Below, piece by piece: positions 54,881-62,765 of a DNA stretch of 64,000 nucleotides (the stretch's first letter is position 1; every line of letters starts with the position of its first letter). The notes beneath the pieces were generated by a model. That model saw nothing but the letters and a program-made list of their open reading frames with translations. It was not told the origin of the DNA and made no database searches. The position numbers were made by a program, and so were the translations under genes. The stretch is from an uncultured Flavobacteriaceae bacterium (GTDB lineage Bacteria > Bacteroidota > Bacteroidia > Flavobacteriales > Flavobacteriaceae): the NCBI GenBank assembly GCA_947494565.1, contig CANLVG010000006.1, forward strand, positions 1-64,000. Reading direction: 5' to 3'.

Positions 54881-57280
54881 ATGATTACAAACACGGAATT
54901 AGAGTATAAGGGTGATTTATACCCCAATCAAATAGTCGATTTTTTACAGGACGTCGACAAGCTTTATTTTACTTCTGAAAATGGAGTGGTATTGCAAATT
55001 ACGGTACTTCGAAATAGTGCCCTTCGTTTTCGGTATGCCACCAATTATACTTTTCAACCCGATTTCTCCTATGCGATCAGTGAGGTTGGTCTTCGAGGGT
55101 ATGACAAGCTTGATGTTTCGGAAACCGATACGGAGTATCTTATCGAAACCATACGGATGAAGGTTTTGGTCGATAAAAAGACCATGCGTGTTCAGATTTC
55201 CGACCCTGACGGACAGATTATTAATGAAGATGAGATAGGGTTTCATTGGGAAGAAAACTACCAGTATGGAGGTAATACGGTGAAAATGAGCAAGATTACC
55301 CAATCCGGCGAAAGCTTTTACGGAATGGGTGATAAAGCGACACACTCCAATTTGAAAGGCAAGCGCATTTCTAACTGGGTGACCGATCAATATGCCTATG
55401 GTAAAGATCAGGATCCGTTGTACAAGGCAATACCGTTTTATGTGGGTTTGACAAATGGTAAGGCCTATGGCATATTTTTCGATAATACCTTCAAGACCCA
55501 TTTCGATTTTGCCCATGAACGAAGAAATGCGACGAGTTTTTGGGCTGATGGAGGAGAGATGAATTACTATTTCATCTATGGTCCTGATATGAAGAAAGTG
55601 GTACGCCTCTATACGGATTTGACGGGGAAACCGGAATTGCCCCCGCTTTGGGCTTTGGGATACCAGCAATCAAAATGGAGTTATTTTCCCGAGAGTAATG
55701 TCAAAGAGATTGCCAAGAAGTTCAGAGACTTAAAAATACCCTGTGACGCCATTTATCTGGATATCGATTATATGGATGGTTTCCGCTGCTTTACTTGGGA
55801 TAAAGAACGATTTCCTGATCCGAAAAGAATGATCGGTGAATTGGAGGAAGATGGGTTTAAAACCGTGGTTATGATCGATCCTGGTATTAAGGTAGATCGC
55901 GACTATTGGGTCTATCAAGAAGCCATGGAGAACGACTATTTCTGCAAACGAGGTGATGGTCCGTATATGAGTGGAAAGGTATGGCCGGGCCAATGCCACT
56001 TTCCTGATTTCACGAATCCTGAGGTCAGGGCTTGGTGGGCAGAACTATATAAGGAGTTTATGGCCGAAATGGGGGTCCATGCCGTCTGGAACGACATGAA
56101 CGAACCTGCCGTTATGGAGGTTCCTTCAAAGACCGCACCGCTTGATACCCGTCATGACTATGAGGGCAATTCCTGTACACATCGGAAAGCACACAATGTA
56201 TATGGTATGCAAATGGTGAGAGCCACCTATGCAGGGGTAAAAAAGCATACCTACCCGAAAAGACCATTTGTCATCACCCGTGCCGCCTATGCAGGAACGC
56301 AACGCTACGCATGTACTTGGACGGGCGATAATGTTGCCACATGGGAACATTTGTGGTTGGCCAATGTGCAAATGCAACGCATGTGTATGAGTGGCTATTC
56401 TTTTGTAGGTTCCGATATCGGTGGATTTGCCGAACAACCTAACGGAGAGCTTTTTGCCAGATGGATTCAACTTGGTATTTTCCATCCCTTCTGTCGAGTG
56501 CATTCCAGTGGAGATCATGGTGATCAAGAACCATGGTCTTTTGATACTGATGTGACCGATATTGTCAGAAAGTTTATCGAGTTGCGTTATCAATTGTTGC
56601 CTTATTTATATACGATGTTCTACGAATACTCAAAAGGAGGTATCGCGATGTTGAAATCACTTGTGATGTTCGATCAAGAAGATCCACAGACCCATTACAG
56701 AACTGATGAGTTTATTTTTGGAGACCAAATCTTGGTCTGTCCGGTTCAGGAACCGAATGCTCAGGGAAGAAGAATGTACATCCCTCGAGGGAAATGGTAT
56801 AACTATTGGAACGATGAGCTATTTGAAGGCGGCAAAGAGAAGTGGGTAGCCGCCGATATCGATAGTATTCCATTATTTGTAAAAGCAGGAGCGATTATAC
56901 CGAAATACCCTGTGCAACAATACATAGGTGAAAAAGAAATCGACAAGTTGATCCTTGAGGTGTATTTTAAGGACGGCGTCGAGAATTCAACGGTATATGA
57001 AGATGGTGCAGACGGCTATGACTATACCAAAGGAAGATATAGCTTAAGAAATTTCAAGTTGGTCGGAAAGGAGAAACAATTAAGTATTCAGCAGTATAAA
57101 GATGGTACGTTCATCACGCCCTATGGCACTATGGAAATCAAATTGCACGGGTTGCCTTTTCAGATAGATGGCATAGAGATTGATAATGAAAAGGTAGATT
57201 TAAAAGACGTCAAGCGTAACGGAAATGATTCGATCGAGGTGGATAAGGACTTTACGACCTTGCACATCACGGGAAAATAA
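54881..57280 (+). CDS. GH31 alpha-glucosidase
   Basis: A 799-residue enzyme with an N-terminal galactose-mutarotase-like domain, the GH31 barrel (about 255-600) and a C-terminal beta domain. The nucleophile Asp is in WNDMNEPAV (about residue 405) and the acid/base Asp in WTGDNVATW (about 484). DIGGF and FHPFCRVHSSGD are further family marks. There is no signal peptide. The acts on alpha-glucan ends; together with glgB it suggests glycogen or maltodextrin turnover. Confidence 0.93.
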   Translation: MITNTELEYKGDLYPNQIVDFLQDVDKLYFTSENGVVLQITVLRNSALRFRYATNYTFQPDFSYAISEVGLRGYDKLDVSETDTEYLIETIRMKVLVDKKTMRVQISDPDGQIINEDEIGFHWEENYQYGGNTVKMSKITQSGESFYGMGDKATHSNLKGKRISNWVTDQYAYGKDQDPLYKAIPFYVGLTNGKAYGIFFDNTFKTHFDFAHERRNATSFWADGGEMNYYFIYGPDMKKVVRLYTDLTGKPELPPLWALGYQQSKWSYFPESNVKEIAKKFRDLKIPCDAIYLDIDYMDGFRCFTWDKERFPDPKRMIGELEEDGFKTVVMIDPGIKVDRDYWVYQEAMENDYFCKRGDGPYMSGKVWPGQCHFPDFTNPEVRAWWAELYKEFMAEMGVHAVWNDMNEPAVMEVPSKTAPLDTRHDYEGNSCTHRKAHNVYGMQMVRATYAGVKKHTYPKRPFVITRAAYAGTQRYACTWTGDNVATWEHLWLANVQMQRMCMSGYSFVGSDIGGFAEQPNGELFARWIQLGIFHPFCRVHSSGDHGDQEPWSFDTDVTDIVRKFIELRYQLLPYLYTMFYEYSKGGIAMLKSLVMFDQEDPQTHYRTDEFIFGDQILVCPVQEPNAQGRRMYIPRGKWYNYWNDELFEGGKEKWVAADIDSIPLFVKAGAIIPKYPVQQYIGEKEIDKLILEVYFKDGVENSTVYEDGADGYDYTKGRYSLRNFKLVGKEKQLSIQQYKDGTFITPYGTMEIKLHGLPFQIDGIEIDNEKVDLKDVKRNGNDSIEVDKDFTTLHITGK

Positions 57281-57320
57281 TTTTTTTTGTATTTTACGTC
57301 AAACTAAACACTATCATACA

Positions 57321-58130
57321 ATGAAAAAAGTAATTCTGATCATGGCCCTTTTTTTGGGCGTGACGGCTTGTAAGGTCAACCCTTTTACAGGCAAAAAAAT
57401 GTTGAATTTTTATGGGAATAAACAGATTTTCCCAATGGCTTTTGCCCAATATGATCAATTCTTGACTGAAAATGCCGTAGTCGAGAATACGGCGGAATCA
57501 CGCATGATTACAAAAGTTGGCCAACGCATAGCTTCTGCTGCCGAGAGATGGTTGAACGCCAATGGGTTTCAAGGGTATCTCAATGATTATAAATGGGAAT
57601 ACAATTTGGTAAAGGATGAGACGGTGAATGCGTGGTGTATGCCTGGCGGTAAAATCGTTTTTTATACCGGCATTTTGCCGATTACCCAAACCGAGAGGGG
57701 GGTAGCGGTAGTTATGGGCCATGAGGTGGCACATGCTTTGGCAGATCACGGGGCGCAGCGTATGAGCGCTGGAACACTACAACAGATAGGAGCAGTGGCC
57801 GGTAATGTCGCTATTCAAGATGAGCGAAAGCGAAATATGTTCAATCAGGCCTATGGTCTAGGTTCGACTTTAGGGATTATGCTGCCCTTCAGTCGAGGTC
57901 ATGAAACAGAGGCGGATCGCATCGGGCTTCAGATTATGGCAATTGCCGGATATGATCCTACGGAAGCAGCTGAACTATGGAAACGCATGAAGGCCAAAAG
58001 TGGGGGACAGGCCCCACCGGAATTCATGAGTACCCACCCATCGAATGACACACGAATTCAAAACCTTACTGCTTGGGCTCCATTGGCCAAGCAAGAGGCT
58101 CAAAAATTCGGGGTTACGACTTTTCAATAA
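57321..58130 (+). CDS. M48 family zinc metallopeptidase lipoprotein
   Basis: A 269-residue lipoprotein (GVTAC, C17) of the Ste24/LoiP-like type. The zinc site is HEVAH (residues 134-138) with the third ligand Glu in GHETEADRIG (about 194). The AWCMPGGKIVFYTGIL segment is the family signature. It likely degrades damaged envelope proteins. Start at 57321 puts the signal first; an upstream frame open from 57225 overlaps the GH31 gene. Confidence 0.93.
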   Translation: MKKVILIMALFLGVTACKVNPFTGKKMLNFYGNKQIFPMAFAQYDQFLTENAVVENTAESRMITKVGQRIASAAERWLNANGFQGYLNDYKWEYNLVKDETVNAWCMPGGKIVFYTGILPITQTERGVAVVMGHEVAHALADHGAQRMSAGTLQQIGAVAGNVAIQDERKRNMFNQAYGLGSTLGIMLPFSRGHETEADRIGLQIMAIAGYDPTEAAELWKRMKAKSGGQAPPEFMSTHPSNDTRIQNLTAWAPLAKQEAQKFGVTTFQ

Positions 58131-58153
58131 ATAAGGGTAATAATCGTATATTT

Positions 58154-58183
58154 AAAACCGTTCCACACTGGAACGGTTTTTTT
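58154..58183 (+). terminator. Terminator between the M48 and MFS genes
   Basis: An 11-bp perfect stem (AAAACCGTTCC with GGAACGGTTTT), loop ACACT, then T. It lies 24 bases after the M48 stop and ends only 8 bases before the MFS start codon. Confidence 0.9.
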
Positions 58184-58191
58184 ATAGTTTC

Positions 58192-59535
58192 ATGGCAAAG
58201 ACCGCACCGATTAAAGGAAGCAAGAAATTATTGAATGCTTGGGCATTCTATGATTGGGCGAATTCCGTTTACACCCTGACCATTGCTTCATCGATCTTTC
58301 CTATATTTTATTCTGCCCTGTTTTCTTCCAAAGACGAATTGGTCACCGCTTTCGGTTTTGAGATGAAGCCGACGGTACTCATTGAAATCATTACGGCATT
58401 TACTTTTTTGGTCGTGGCCGTGTCTTCTCCCATTTTGTCGGGAATTGCCGATTATGTGGGCAATAAGAAGAATTTCATGAAGTTCTTTTGCTATCTGGGC
58501 AGTCTTGGATGCATCGGGTTGTATTGGTTTGATCTAGACTATATTCATACCAGTCTTCTGTTCTATTTTATGGGGTTGTTAGGGTATTGGGGTAGCTTGG
58601 TCTTTTACAATTCTTACTTGCCGGATATCGCTTTTGAAGAGCAGCAAGACCGTATTAGTGCCAAAGGCTTTTCTATGGGCTATATCGGTAGTGTGCTGCT
58701 GCTGGTGCTCAATTTGGCCATGGTCATGAAGCCGGAATGGTTCGGGTTTGATATCGGAACCACCGAAAAGGAACTCAATATGGCGAAGTTCGAGGCTATG
58801 AAGATTTCCTTTATTACGGTTGGACTTTGGTGGGCCCTTTTCAGTCAATATACCTTTGCGATTTTGCCCAAAGGTGTATCCAATGGCCATAAAGTCACCA
58901 AAGATGTCTTGCTGAACGGATTTAAGGAATTACAGTCCGTTTGGCAACAATTGAGGCAAGACCTAAGGTTAAAGCGCTATTTGGAAGCCTTTTTTGTATT
59001 TAGCATGGCCGTACAGACCATTATGCTGATCGCAGTGTATTTTGGCGAAAAGGAAATCGCCTGGGCCGATGATGATCAAAAAACCACCGGATTGATTATC
59101 AGTATTTTGGTCATTCAATTAGTAGCTATTGTCGGGGCGGTGCTCACTTCTAGGGCTTCGGATAGATTCGGTAATATCAAAACGCTTATCGTCGTCAATG
59201 CCATATGGATGTGTCTTTGTTTCTATGCCTATTTTATGGTGACGCCGACGCAATTCTATATAGCCGCTGGTTTTGTAGGTTTGGTGATGGGCGGGGTACA
59301 GGCGTTGGCCAGATCTACCTATTCCAAATTTTTACCAGAGACTGAGGATACGGCAAGCTATTTCAGTTTTTATGATGTGGCCGAAAAAATAGGTATTGTT
59401 ATCGGAATGGTCATTTTTGCGATAGTGGATGAAAAATTCAATATGCGATATGCCATACTTTTCTTGTTCTTATTCTTTTTGATTGGTATTATATTGCTTT
59501 TTCGAGTGCCTAGAAATGAAAAAACCCCTGTATGA
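58192..59535 (+). CDS. UMF1-type MFS transporter (Atg22-like)
   Basis: A 447-residue permease with twelve membrane helices. The opening LLNAWAFYDWANSVYTLTI is the family signature, as in vacuolar amino-acid effluxers and bacterial UMF1 proteins. GMVMGGVQALARSTYSKFLPE-like sequence lies in the second half. No Walker or ligand site is visible; substrate unknown. A terminator hairpin directly precedes the start codon, and the stop codon lies in the loop of a second hairpin. Confidence 0.93.
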   Translation: MAKTAPIKGSKKLLNAWAFYDWANSVYTLTIASSIFPIFYSALFSSKDELVTAFGFEMKPTVLIEIITAFTFLVVAVSSPILSGIADYVGNKKNFMKFFCYLGSLGCIGLYWFDLDYIHTSLLFYFMGLLGYWGSLVFYNSYLPDIAFEEQQDRISAKGFSMGYIGSVLLLVLNLAMVMKPEWFGFDIGTTEKELNMAKFEAMKISFITVGLWWALFSQYTFAILPKGVSNGHKVTKDVLLNGFKELQSVWQQLRQDLRLKRYLEAFFVFSMAVQTIMLIAVYFGEKEIAWADDDQKTTGLIISILVIQLVAIVGAVLTSRASDRFGNIKTLIVVNAIWMCLCFYAYFMVTPTQFYIAAGFVGLVMGGVQALARSTYSKFLPETEDTASYFSFYDVAEKIGIVIGMVIFAIVDEKFNMRYAILFLFLFFLIGIILLFRVPRNEKTPV

Positions 59536-59542
59536 ACAGGGG
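59521..59542 (-). terminator. Terminator of the DUF2807 operon, overlapping the MFS stop
   Basis: A 6-bp stem (CCCCTG, 59525-59530, with CAGGGG, 59537-59542) is followed on the minus strand by six T. The MFS stop codon TGA (59533-59535) sits in the loop. Confidence 0.6.
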
Positions 59543-59576
59543 CTCTAGTGTTGTTCGTTTTTTGATGTTGGGTTTG

Positions 59577-60302
59577 TTATCCTCTTGAGATATCTCCTGA
59601 TCCCGAGGCCTTGGTATCTACTTTCTCTGGGTTTCCACGATAGTTAATGTCCCCTGAACCGGATACGCGTGCTTTCAGCATCTTGTTAGCGGTCACCTTG
59701 ATATCCGCAGAACCGGACACGGTGGCGTCAACGTTGTCCGCCTCTAAATCGTATGCTTTGATATCTCCGCTTCCTGAAATCGTGGCTTCGAAGTCGGTTG
59801 TGGATCCGCTTAACCGGATATCCCCAGATCCTGACATCCTGGCTTCTACCGAACTTGCATCGACATCCACAGTAATATCTCCTGAACCTGACATTGCTGT
59901 TTTGAACGTATTGGTCTTGATGGTCGTTTTTGAAACGATATCTCCAGAACCAGATAGGGCCAAGGCATCGATGCTCTCAATGGGTACGGTTATCCGTATG
60001 CCGTCATCCCAGGAAGAAGGTTTTAGGTTCACTCCTTTTTTGGTCTTGATCACCAATTTTCCATCTTTTACTTCGGTGATTACATAGTCCAACAAATTGG
60101 ACTCCCCTTCCAAGGTAATGGTGCCTTCCTTACCGTCTACTAAATCTACATCGAACCAGCCCGATAGCGCAACAGCATCATAATCACCAACGCTGCGATC
60201 TGTGGTTATTGTGTTTCCATTGCCTTTGATACGTTTTCCCCATTGGGCGGTACATGAAACCGTGAAGGCCGTTATTAAACTTAAAGTGATGATTTTTTTC
60301 AT
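59577..60302 (-). CDS. DUF2807 (head-GIN) surface protein
   Basis: A 241-residue secreted protein with a lipoprotein-like signal (TAFTVSCTAQWG). The body is a DUF2807 beta-helix with a repeating SGSGDI(K/T) pattern of about 21 residues, ending GSGDISRG. The family is described as putative adhesin or auto-transporter-like and usually co-occurs with DUF4097. It is the last gene of the sigma-factor operon, 61 bases after the DUF4097 gene, and a palindrome lies in that gap. Confidence 0.9.
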   Translation of the reverse strand: MKKIITLSLITAFTVSCTAQWGKRIKGNGNTITTDRSVGDYDAVALSGWFDVDLVDGKEGTITLEGESNLLDYVITEVKDGKLVIKTKKGVNLKPSSWDDGIRITVPIESIDALALSGSGDIVSKTTIKTNTFKTAMSGSGDITVDVDASSVEARMSGSGDIRLSGSTTDFEATISGSGDIKAYDLEADNVDATVSGSADIKVTANKMLKARVSGSGDINYRGNPEKVDTKASGSGDISRG

Positions 60303-60318
60303 TTTGATTGTTGTTTTG

Positions 60319-60336
60319 ACCTGCCTGTCGGCAGGT
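60319..60336. repeat. Palindromic element in the DUF4097-DUF2807 gap
   Basis: ACCTGCC and GGCAGGT enclose a TGTC loop, a perfect 7-bp inverted repeat of the dispersed REP-like kind seen in Flavobacteriia. No other intact copy was seen in this window. Confidence 0.5.
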
Positions 60337-60363
60337 TGTTAATATACTGAAGACTAAATTATT

Positions 60364-61455
60364 CTAATTTTTCGTAAATGTTATTCCTCCATAGTCACTG
60401 GAGATATTCACGGAGTTACCGCTGTTCGCCGAGCCGTAATATCCCTTGTAATACTTACTGGTATTCTTGACTTCACTGATGTTCATTTCAAAATCGTCTT
60501 TACCACTGACTCCGGCATACGATGTTTTTATCTCGAAATCAAAGTGATATTGCGGGTCGTACCCTATTTTAATGCCTGTGTAATCACCATTTACCCGGAG
60601 ATTGCCAGCGTCTGAGGCCATTTCATTGATTTTAACGGAACCATAGTCGGCCGTAATATCCACATTGCCATGAAGGGTTCCCAATTTTACTGTAATATAA
60701 TCACCCGTGCCCTGAACATTGTCGGCCTCACCGACCTCCAATTTTCCATAATCGGTATTGTAATCAAGATTACCCATTTTTTCAACGGTCGAATTGGTGT
60801 AATCTGCATTGATTTTCAAATCACCAGCCTTTGCGATGGTAAAACCGGAATAATCTGCCGTAATCGTACCACTATTTATAAAATCGATCGTAGACTTTGA
60901 AGTGTAATCAAAATTCAACTGGTTGTTCCTTCCACGGAGCTCACCAATCTCCAAGCGGCCATAATCACAATTGATTTTTGCATGTCCGTCTATCCTATCT
61001 AAAATGATATTGCCATAGTCATTGTTCAGATGTACACTATTTTTGACCGGTAATTTTATGGTATAATTGATTTGCATATGTACGTTGTTGTTTCGGCCGC
61101 CCCAGCCCCAACCATTCCTTGAGTTGTTGAAGATAGTTTTTGCGGAAACTACGCCGCTACTGGCATCAAAGTCTACGGTGATACCGTCTAGCTTTCGCTG
61201 CACTTTTTCCTCATTGTTTCCATTGGTCTTGATATGCACTTCGATCAGCACCTTGTTTCCTTCCCAGGAGGTCAGGTTGAGGTTTCCATAGCTATTACTT
61301 ACCTTGAGTAACGCATCTGAGTTGACATCGAATTCCTTCTTGATGGTTTTTTCCTTGGTATACTTACCTTTCAATTTGCCATTGCCGGCCGAAAGAAGCA
61401 TGGGGACCGTTAAAAACAGTACCGTTATGTATTTAAATAGTATAGTTCGCATCAT
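60364..61455 (-). CDS. DUF4097-like beta-helical adhesin-type protein
   Basis: A 363-residue secreted protein (MMRTILFKY...LLSAGNG) with a DUF4097-type right-handed beta-helix: repeated DYG/DYT turns, such as NNDYGNIILDRIDG, INCDYGRLEIGEL and ITADYGSVKINEM. No catalytic residues. It overlaps the preceding gene by 23 bases (ATG at 61455 or 61452), indicating coupled translation. Role in envelope stress is inferred from the operon. Confidence 0.85.
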   Translation of the reverse strand: MMRTILFKYITVLFLTVPMLLSAGNGKLKGKYTKEKTIKKEFDVNSDALLKVSNSYGNLNLTSWEGNKVLIEVHIKTNGNNEEKVQRKLDGITVDFDASSGVVSAKTIFNNSRNGWGWGGRNNNVHMQINYTIKLPVKNSVHLNNDYGNIILDRIDGHAKINCDYGRLEIGELRGRNNQLNFDYTSKSTIDFINSGTITADYSGFTIAKAGDLKINADYTNSTVEKMGNLDYNTDYGKLEVGEADNVQGTGDYITVKLGTLHGNVDITADYGSVKINEMASDAGNLRVNGDYTGIKIGYDPQYHFDFEIKTSYAGVSGKDDFEMNISEVKNTSKYYKGYYGSANSGNSVNISSDYGGITFTKN

Positions 61456-61993
61456 TTTGATTTTTTAGTGTTTTTATTGTTTCGATTTGGTCGAGCACGT
61501 CTTCTAAAAGGTCTATCCTTGTTTGAAAATTCGTAATCATGGCACTGAGGATCAATTTACTGTTACCGCCATTGATGAGGTCTTGTTCCAAAGTGCTATA
61601 GTTGGTTTCCAGACGCCGTAATTGTATCATGGTATCGTCGATTATCTTTTGGGTCTCAGGTGTACCCATCTCTTCAAGTTCCCTCACTTGTTCTTCGATC
61701 AAACTCGCAAAGTAAAACTGTGTTTGTGACACCTCCGGTGATATTTCCGCCACCTGCTCATCGCGAGTCGGTGCTGAATTGAAAAAGCCAATGCCGACGC
61801 CGACAAGTAGCACAATGGAGGCTGCTATCGATAAAGGTCTCCACCATGATTTCTTTTTGCGCTCTATAGAGACCACCCCTTGTGAGGCTTGTAATTTTTC
61901 AAGAAAGCGTTGTTGATGTCCTTCTTTGGGTTCTCCGATATCGAAAGTGCCCTGGAGCTTGTCAAACAGTTGTTCTATATTTTCGTTTTCCAT
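61433..61993 (-). CDS. Putative anti-sigma factor (membrane protein)
   Basis: A 186-residue protein with a cytoplasmic N-terminus (about 65 residues), one membrane helix (about 70-88) and a periplasmic C-terminus with coiled-coil character (EQVRELEEMGTPETQKIIDDT). No zinc motif. Its start overlaps the sigma stop by one base (TAATG). Position and topology are those of an anti-sigma factor; that role is inferred. Confidence 0.75.
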   Translation of the reverse strand: MENENIEQLFDKLQGTFDIGEPKEGHQQRFLEKLQASQGVVSIERKKKSWWRPLSIAASIVLLVGVGIGFFNSAPTRDEQVAEISPEVSQTQFYFASLIEEQVRELEEMGTPETQKIIDDTMIQLRRLETNYSTLEQDLINGGNSKLILSAMITNFQTRIDLLEDVLDQIETIKTLKNQNDANYTI

Positions 61994-62547
61994 TAGTAGG
62001 GAATTGTTAATTTCTTTCTTAGACTTTCCTTTGCCCTGCTTATCGTCGTGCGACAGTTGGCATTGCTGATATTCATGATTTGACTGATTTCTTCATAATC
62101 ATATCCTTCAATTAAATGTAAGGTCAAAGAAACTCTGTAATTGTCCTTTAATAGGTTCATGGTTTCCATCACTTTTTGAGCCTTCAGTTCGGTTAACGCA
62201 TGATCCGAAACAACTCCGTCATTATCTTCGACCTTATAAATTACATCATCCAGATCAACTTCTTTTTTCTTCTGTTTCTTTCTGTAATGATAGATACTGT
62301 TGTTTATCACAATGCGTTTAAGCCAAGCTCCGAAAGTTACCTCTCCCTTAAATGTATGCAGCTTCGTAAACGCGTTTAAAAACGACTCTTGCATTACATC
62401 CTCAGCTTCGGCGCTATCTTTTACAATCCGAACGGCCGTGTTGTACATGGCTTTGTAATAGCGGTTGTAAATTTCCAATTGTGCACTTGATTTTCCTTCT
62501 AGACACAATTGCAATAAAGCGTCAGTATGTTCTTTTTTGTGGCTCAA
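61993..62547 (-). CDS. ECF-type RNA polymerase sigma factor
   Basis: A 184-residue protein: region 2 with AEDVMQESFLNAFTKL and FGAWLKRIVINNSI, an acidic linker (EVDLDDVIYKVEDNDG), region 4 with LHLIEGYDYEEISQIMNI and CRTTISRAKESLRKKL. The start codon is TTG; no ATG exists between it and the upstream in-frame stop. It leads the four-gene operon ending in DUF2807. Confidence 0.93.
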   Translation of the reverse strand: MSHKKEHTDALLQLCLEGKSSAQLEIYNRYYKAMYNTAVRIVKDSAEAEDVMQESFLNAFTKLHTFKGEVTFGAWLKRIVINNSIYHYRKKQKKKEVDLDDVIYKVEDNDGVVSDHALTELKAQKVMETMNLLKDNYRVSLTLHLIEGYDYEEISQIMNISNANCRTTISRAKESLRKKLTIPY

Positions 62548-62765
62548 AAAATGAATGGTTTGTCTTAGAGATAAGCCAATTTAACGATTGTTACAGTTTG
62601 TGCTAAAAAAAAACAACATTATGGCATGGGAATTGCCAAATCAAAGGGAATGAAGTACACAAAAAACACCTTAACTGCCCCAAGCGTAGGAGTTCAGGGT
62701 GTTGAAGTATAATTTTTAAAAATAGAGTTCTGTACAGCTAATGACAGAATGACCGAAATACGACT
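62548..62765. other. Intergenic region between ECF sigma operon and lon
   Basis: 218 bases hold the divergent upstream regions. An imperfect inverted repeat (AACACC at 62665-62670 and GGTGTT at 62698-62703) is present. No full TAnnTTTG match was found for either gene. Confidence 0.35.

Noticed and set aside
54944-55669. Minus-strand open frame of 241 codons inside the GH31 gene
   Set aside because: Antisense shadow of a well-supported enzyme; no signal, domain or ribosome site.
57225-57320. Upstream extension of the M48 lipoprotein
   Set aside because: It overlaps the GH31 gene and moves the lipoprotein signal away from the N-terminus.
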